A stretch of 64,000 nt of DNA from Actinomadura litoris. GTDB taxonomy: Bacteria > Actinomycetota > Actinomycetes > Streptosporangiales > Streptosporangiaceae. The stretch covers positions 124,001 through 188,000 of the forward strand of contig NZ_WOFH01000009.1 in NCBI RefSeq assembly GCF_009733595.1, written 5' to 3'. Of the stretch, positions 60,830 to 64,000 are shown piece by piece; position 1 is the stretch's first letter, and each line of letters begins with the position of its first letter. The translations under genes were made by a program, and so were the position numbers. The notes beneath the pieces are model-generated. The model saw nothing but the letters and a program-made list of their open reading frames with translations. It was not told the DNA's origin and made no database searches.

Positions 60830-61309
60830 TCAGCGCAACTGTCGGTTCGCGACGACGACGCCGTCCTCGTCGCTGTAGAGCCAGTCGCCGGGACGGAACT
60901 CCACGCCCCCGAAGGACACCGGGACGTCCTCCTCGCCGGCCCCGTCCTTGACGCTCTTGCGCGGGTTCGAGCCGAGCGCCTTCACCCCGAGGTCGAGCGT
61001 GCGCAGCTCCGCCACGTCGCGGACGGCGCCGTTGATGAGCACCCCCGCCCAGCCGTGCGCCACGGCCGCCGCCCCGATCATGTCGCCCAGCAGCGCGGCC
61101 GCCAGCGAGCCCGCGCCGTCCACGACGAGGACGCCGCCGTTCCCCGGCGTGCTCAGCCGCCGCTTCACCAGCCCGTTGTCGTGGCGGCAGCGGACGGTCG
61201 AGACCGGCCCGGCGAAGGCGGGCCGCGCCCCGTACTGCCGGAACTGCGTCTCGCAACTGCGCAGCTCGTCGCCGAAGTCGTCGATGAGGTCGGCGGTTTT
61301 GACGTCCAT
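60830..61309 (-). CDS. rraA: RraA-like protein
   Basis: A 159-residue protein of the RraA/HMG aldolase-like family. Features are TADLIDDFGDELR, the phosphate loop LVVDGAGSLAAALLGDMIGAAAVAHGWAGVLINGAVRD with the Arg-Asp active-site pair, and the C-terminal VEFRPGDWLYSDEDGVVVA. In bacteria it is called regulator of RNase E, or acts as 4-hydroxy-4-methyl-2-oxoglutarate aldolase/oxaloacetate decarboxylase; sequence alone does not decide. Confidence 0.92.
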   Translation of the reverse strand: MDVKTADLIDDFGDELRSCETQFRQYGARPAFAGPVSTVRCRHDNGLVKRRLSTPGNGGVLVVDGAGSLAAALLGDMIGAAAVAHGWAGVLINGAVRDVAELRTLDLGVKALGSNPRKSVKDGAGEEDVPVSFGGVEFRPGDWLYSDEDGVVVANRQLR

Positions 61310-61425
61310 CAGTGCGAGACCTGCCGTTCGGTGATCGGCGGCGGGCGGCCCCCTCCGCGCGTCCCGGAGGTTAACATCGGGCGATCAGGCCGCCGGCACC
61401 CGGCCAGTCTCCCAGGAGGGCCCCG

Positions 61426-62331
61426 ATGCAGTCCCCCGCTCCGCCGCCCGCGTGCGAGCCGCTCCGTCCGGGCGATCCCGCGCTGGTCGGCGGCTACCGC
61501 GTGCTCGCCAGGCTCCGCGACGGCGCGGGAACGGTCTATCTGGCGACGACGCAGAGCGGGGTGCGGCTGGCGGTCCGGCGCCTCCCGGCGCGGCTCGCCG
61601 ACGACGCCGGGTTCCGGAGCCGCCTCAAGGCGCGGATCACCGCCGTCCAGCGGGCCCGGAGCCCGTATCTGGCCGCCGTGTTCGACGGCCACGCCGACGA
61701 GACCGGCGCCTGGGTCGCGACCGAGCACGCGCCCGGACCCTCGCTCGCGTGGGCGGTCGCCGAGGCGGGCGCGCTGCCCGTCCCCGCCGTGCGGACGCTG
61801 GCGCGTGCCCTCGCGGAGGCGCTCCAGGCCCTCCACGACGCCGGGGCCGCGCACGGCGACCTGACCGCCTCGGCCGTGCGCCTGACCGAGGCCGGGCCGC
61901 GCCTGGACGCCTTCGGAGCGCCCGACCCCGCGGGCCCGCCGGCCGACGACGTGCCGCACCTCGGACGCGTCGCGCTCCACGCCGCCACCGGACGCGCCGT
62001 CCACGACGACGGGGCGGGCCTCGACGCCTGCCCGGACGAGCTGCGCGGCCCCCTCGCGCGGATCCTCGCCGGCGACCACCCCGAACCGCTCGCCGAACTC
62101 GGCGGGGACGCGCCCCGGCCGGGCTGGCTGCCCTCCGGCGTCGCCGCGCTCCTGCCCGCCTACCTCGCCGAGCCGCCGGGACGCGACGACGCCGCCGCGG
62201 CCGGTCCGGTCCCGGCGCCGAGATGGGGGCGCTCCACCCGGCCCGTCATGCTGCCCCCGGCCGCGCCGCCCCCGCCCGGGGTGTTCGCCGGGCCGCCCGC
62301 CACCCGCCCCGACCTGCGGCGCGGGCGCTGA
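61426..62331 (+). CDS. Pseudokinase of the Ser/Thr kinase family
   Basis: A 301-residue protein with a kinase-like domain (about 20-230) and a Pro-rich tail, without a membrane helix. The glycine loop RLRDGAGTVYLA is kept, but the VAIK Lys is Arg51 (LAVRR), HRDLKPSN reads HGDLTASA (Lys and Asn lost), and DFG is AFG (162-164). Phosphotransfer is therefore unlikely. A scaffolding or sensing role is inferred. The ATG has GGAGGG upstream. It is convergent with the Lrp-type gene. Confidence 0.8.
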   Translation: MQSPAPPPACEPLRPGDPALVGGYRVLARLRDGAGTVYLATTQSGVRLAVRRLPARLADDAGFRSRLKARITAVQRARSPYLAAVFDGHADETGAWVATEHAPGPSLAWAVAEAGALPVPAVRTLARALAEALQALHDAGAAHGDLTASAVRLTEAGPRLDAFGAPDPAGPPADDVPHLGRVALHAATGRAVHDDGAGLDACPDELRGPLARILAGDHPEPLAELGGDAPRPGWLPSGVAALLPAYLAEPPGRDDAAAAGPVPAPRWGRSTRPVMLPPAAPPPPGVFAGPPATRPDLRRGR

Positions 62332-62334
62332 GCC

Positions 62335-62793
62335 TCACGCGGGCGGCGCGTCGATCGGGCGTCCGATCAGCCGGGACAGCACGATCGCGGTCTTGGTCGC
62401 CGTGATGTTGTCCTCCCGGCGCAGCCGCTCCAGCGCCTGCTCCAGGTGCTGGATGTCGCGGGCCCGGACGTGCACGAGCGCGCTCGCGTCGCCGCTGACC
62501 GTGTACGCCGCGACGACCTCGGGATGGCCGCGCACGCTGGAGTAGATCTGCTCCGGCGACGTCGCGCCGGTGCAGAAGATCTCGATGAACGCCTCCGTCG
62601 TCCAGCCGAGCGCGGCCGGCTCCACGACGGCGGCGAAGCCGTTGATCACGCCGTCGGAGCGGAGCCGGTCCACGCGGCGTTTGACCGCCGGGGCCGACAG
62701 CCCCACGGCCGCGCCGATCTGCGCGTAGGAGGCGCGACCCTCCTCCAGGAGCCGCGCAACGATCCGACGGTCCAGGTCGTCAAGACGCAACAA
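62335..62793 (-). CDS. Lrp/AsnC family regulator
   Basis: A 152-residue regulator with an N-terminal helix-turn-helix (LDDLDRRIVARLLEEGRASYAQIGAAVGLSAPAVKRRVDRL) and a C-terminal RAM amino-acid-binding domain. It is divergent from rocD; control of ornithine or arginine use is inferred. The start is TTG 62793 or 62790, with GGGGG about nine bases upstream. Confidence 0.9.
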   Translation of the reverse strand: MLRLDDLDRRIVARLLEEGRASYAQIGAAVGLSAPAVKRRVDRLRSDGVINGFAAVVEPAALGWTTEAFIEIFCTGATSPEQIYSSVRGHPEVVAAYTVSGDASALVHVRARDIQHLEQALERLRREDNITATKTAIVLSRLIGRPIDAPPA

Positions 62794-62900
62794 ATAACAC
62801 CCCCGAAGTCGGTTTTCATCATTGGTCGGCGATTGATGCCGAACATACGCTGGGAAGCGGACCGGCGGCCACCCCCTCCCCGCCGGCCACCCCCTCCAGG

Positions 62901-62920
62901 CACCGGGCCGCCGCCCGGTG
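62901..62920 (+). promoter_or_regulatory. Leader hairpin 1 upstream of rocD
   Basis: Perfect stem CACCGGGC-CGCC-GCCCGGTG, in the 180-bp gap between lrp-like and rocD genes. It is preceded by two direct copies of GGCCACCCCCTCC. Confidence 0.5.
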
Positions 62921-62932
62921 TCCCAGGCATGC

Positions 62933-62953
62933 CCCCGGCCGGGCCGGCCGGGG
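62933..62953 (+). promoter_or_regulatory. Leader hairpin 2 upstream of rocD
   Basis: Stem CCCCGGCC-GGGCC-GGCCGGGG ending about ten bases before the AAGGAG ribosome site of rocD. Confidence 0.5.
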
Positions 62954-62972
62954 CCGAGCGCGAAGGAGCGTC

Positions 62973-64000
62973 GTGACGACCACCGACGAGCTGCGGGCGA
63001 TGTCCGAGGAGCACAGCGCGCACAACTACCACCCCCTGCCGATCGTGGTCGCCAGTGCCGACGGGGCGTGGCTGACCGACGTCGAGGGGAACCGCTACCT
63101 GGACATGCTGGCCGCCTACTCGGCGGTCAACTTCGGGCACGGCAACCCCCGCCTCACCGAGGCCGCCCGCCGCCAGCTCGACCGGGTCACGCTGGTGAGC
63201 CGCGCGTTCGAGCACGACCAGTTCGGCCCGTTCGTGACCGAGCTGGCCGACCTGTGCGGCAAGGACATGGTGCTGCCGATGAACAGCGGCGCCGAGGCCG
63301 TCGAGACCGCGCTGAAGACCGCCCGCAAGTGGGGCTACGAGGTGCGCGGCGTCCCCGCCGACCAGGCCAACATCATCACCTTCGAGGGCAACTTCCACGG
63401 CCGCACGACCACGATCATCAGCTTCTCCACCGACCCGGACGCCAAGGACTCCTACGGCCCGTACACGCCCGGGTTCCGGACGGTCCCCTACGGCGACGTC
63501 GACGCGCTCAAGGCGGCGATGGACGACCTCACCGTCGGTGTGCTGATCGAGCCGATCCAGGGCGAGGCGGGCGTGAACGTCCCGCCGAGCGGGTTCCTGC
63601 GCGCGGTGCGGGAGCTGTGCGCGGAGAACGGCGCGCTGATGATCGCCGACGAGATCCAGTCGGGCCTCGGACGCACCGGCACGACGTTCGCGGTCGAGCA
63701 CGAGGACATCGTCCCCGACGTCTACATCCTCGGCAAGGCCCTCGGCGGCGGCATCATGCCGGTGTCGGCGGTGGTCGCGGACCGCGACGTCCTCGGGGTG
63801 TTCAAGCCGGGCCAGCACGGCTCGACGTTCGGCGGGAACCCGCTCGCCTGCGCGATCGGGCGCGAGGTCATCGCGATGCTGCGGACCGGCGAGTACCAGG
63901 AACGCTCCAGGACGCTGGGCGCGCACATGCACGAGCGGCTCGGCGCGCTGCCCGGCGACGTCGTCCGCGAGGTGCGCGGGCGCGGGCTGTGGGCGGGGGT
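62973..64000 (+). CDS. rocD: Ornithine aminotransferase, C-terminus cut by window edge
   Basis: PLP-dependent class III aminotransferase converting ornithine to glutamate semialdehyde. About 342 residues are present of the usual 400 or so. Visible are VVASADGAWLTDVEGNRYLDMLAAYSAVNFGHGNP at the start, MNSGAEAVETALKTARKW, NFHGRTTTIIS, IADEIQSGLGRTG with the PLP Asp, and ILGKALGGG with the PLP Lys. GTG 62973 has AAGGAG upstream. The divergent Lrp-type gene fits amino-acid-responsive control. Confidence 0.93.
   Translation, partial: MTTTDELRAMSEEHSAHNYHPLPIVVASADGAWLTDVEGNRYLDMLAAYSAVNFGHGNPRLTEAARRQLDRVTLVSRAFEHDQFGPFVTELADLCGKDMVLPMNSGAEAVETALKTARKWGYEVRGVPADQANIITFEGNFHGRTTTIISFSTDPDAKDSYGPYTPGFRTVPYGDVDALKAAMDDLTVGVLIEPIQGEAGVNVPPSGFLRAVRELCAENGALMIADEIQSGLGRTGTTFAVEHEDIVPDVYILGKALGGGIMPVSAVVADRDVLGVFKPGQHGSTFGGNPLACAIGREVIAMLRTGEYQERSRTLGAHMHERLGALPGDVVREVRGRGLWAG

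Overview
The window is very G+C-rich DNA from an actinomycete, probably a filamentous one close to Actinomadura (family Thermomonosporaceae). The clues are strong G/C at third codon positions, many GTG/TTG starts, several apparently leaderless genes, a 7Fe ferredoxin/DapC pair, DUF397/XRE pairs, an ECF sigma factor of the SigJ type and a SAV_2336/MoxR/trypsin locus. The genus is inferred. Both ends are cut: pepA (leucyl aminopeptidase) lacks its C-terminus at the left edge and rocD (ornithine aminotransferase) lacks its C-terminus at the right edge. No rRNA, tRNA or CRISPR array was seen, and no gene-free stretch exceeds 300 bp. The longest gaps (about 230-290 bp, at 9297-9531, 20728-20977, 22626-22912, 34888-35122 and 45339-45583) hold only promoter or terminator elements where listed, or nothing recognisable.

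Region 1 (1-19 kb) is housekeeping. The set DUF3117, tag, DivIVA-like membrane protein, a dihydropteroate-synthase-like remnant, two LOG proteins, dapE and dapD resembles a gene neighbourhood known from mycobacteria (dapD-dapE-LOG-folP2-DivIVA-tagA-DUF3117). Interspersed are a PaaG-like isomerase, a MacB/FtsX-type ABC exporter, a PhoX-like Tat-secreted protein, a Sfp-type phosphopantetheinyl transferase, two DHA2-type efflux pumps (one with a divergent TetR and palindromes in its promoter) and a hemerythrin protein.

Region 2 (19-28 kb) is accessory. It carries a SigJ/ECF41-type sigma factor, a TIGR01777 epimerase with a KstR-like palindrome upstream, and a promoter-driven operon of a 64-residue CxxxxC peptide, a DUF6879 protein and a PhyH-type oxygenase with an altered metal triad. 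Next come a DUF397/XRE pair, two small genes, and a DUF6232-like membrane protein whose C-terminal motif is repeated at the N-terminus of the next gene product. An acyl-CoA dehydrogenase with a divergent MerR regulator closes the region.

Region 3 (28-47 kb) holds a conserved five-gene operon (DUF4178, DUF2617, DUF4247, DUF350, membrane spermidine-synthase-like), dapC with fdxA, and a lipoprotein polysaccharide deacetylase with a PT-rich tail. It also has a degenerate CysS/MshC-like protein, a two-domain DUF600-like protein ending in a TNT (NAD glycohydrolase) domain, redox enzymes, and a lipoprotein-secreted protein-Ser/Thr kinase operon.

Region 4 (47-64 kb) starts with an IS982-family element inserted exactly in the CTAG that held the stop codons of two convergent genes. 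It continues with a complete VMAP/MoxR/vWA conflict locus (48.9-55.2 kb). Its 1108-residue vWA protein appears to carry three P-loop-dead ATPase-like domains resembling type VII secretion EccC and EccA modules; this is the strongest candidate for an undescribed arrangement. A TetR/Cmx efflux pair with a shared operator-like repeat, two secreted proteins (one an immune-inhibitor-A metalloprotease), an RraA-like protein, a pseudokinase and the Lrp/rocD pair complete the window.
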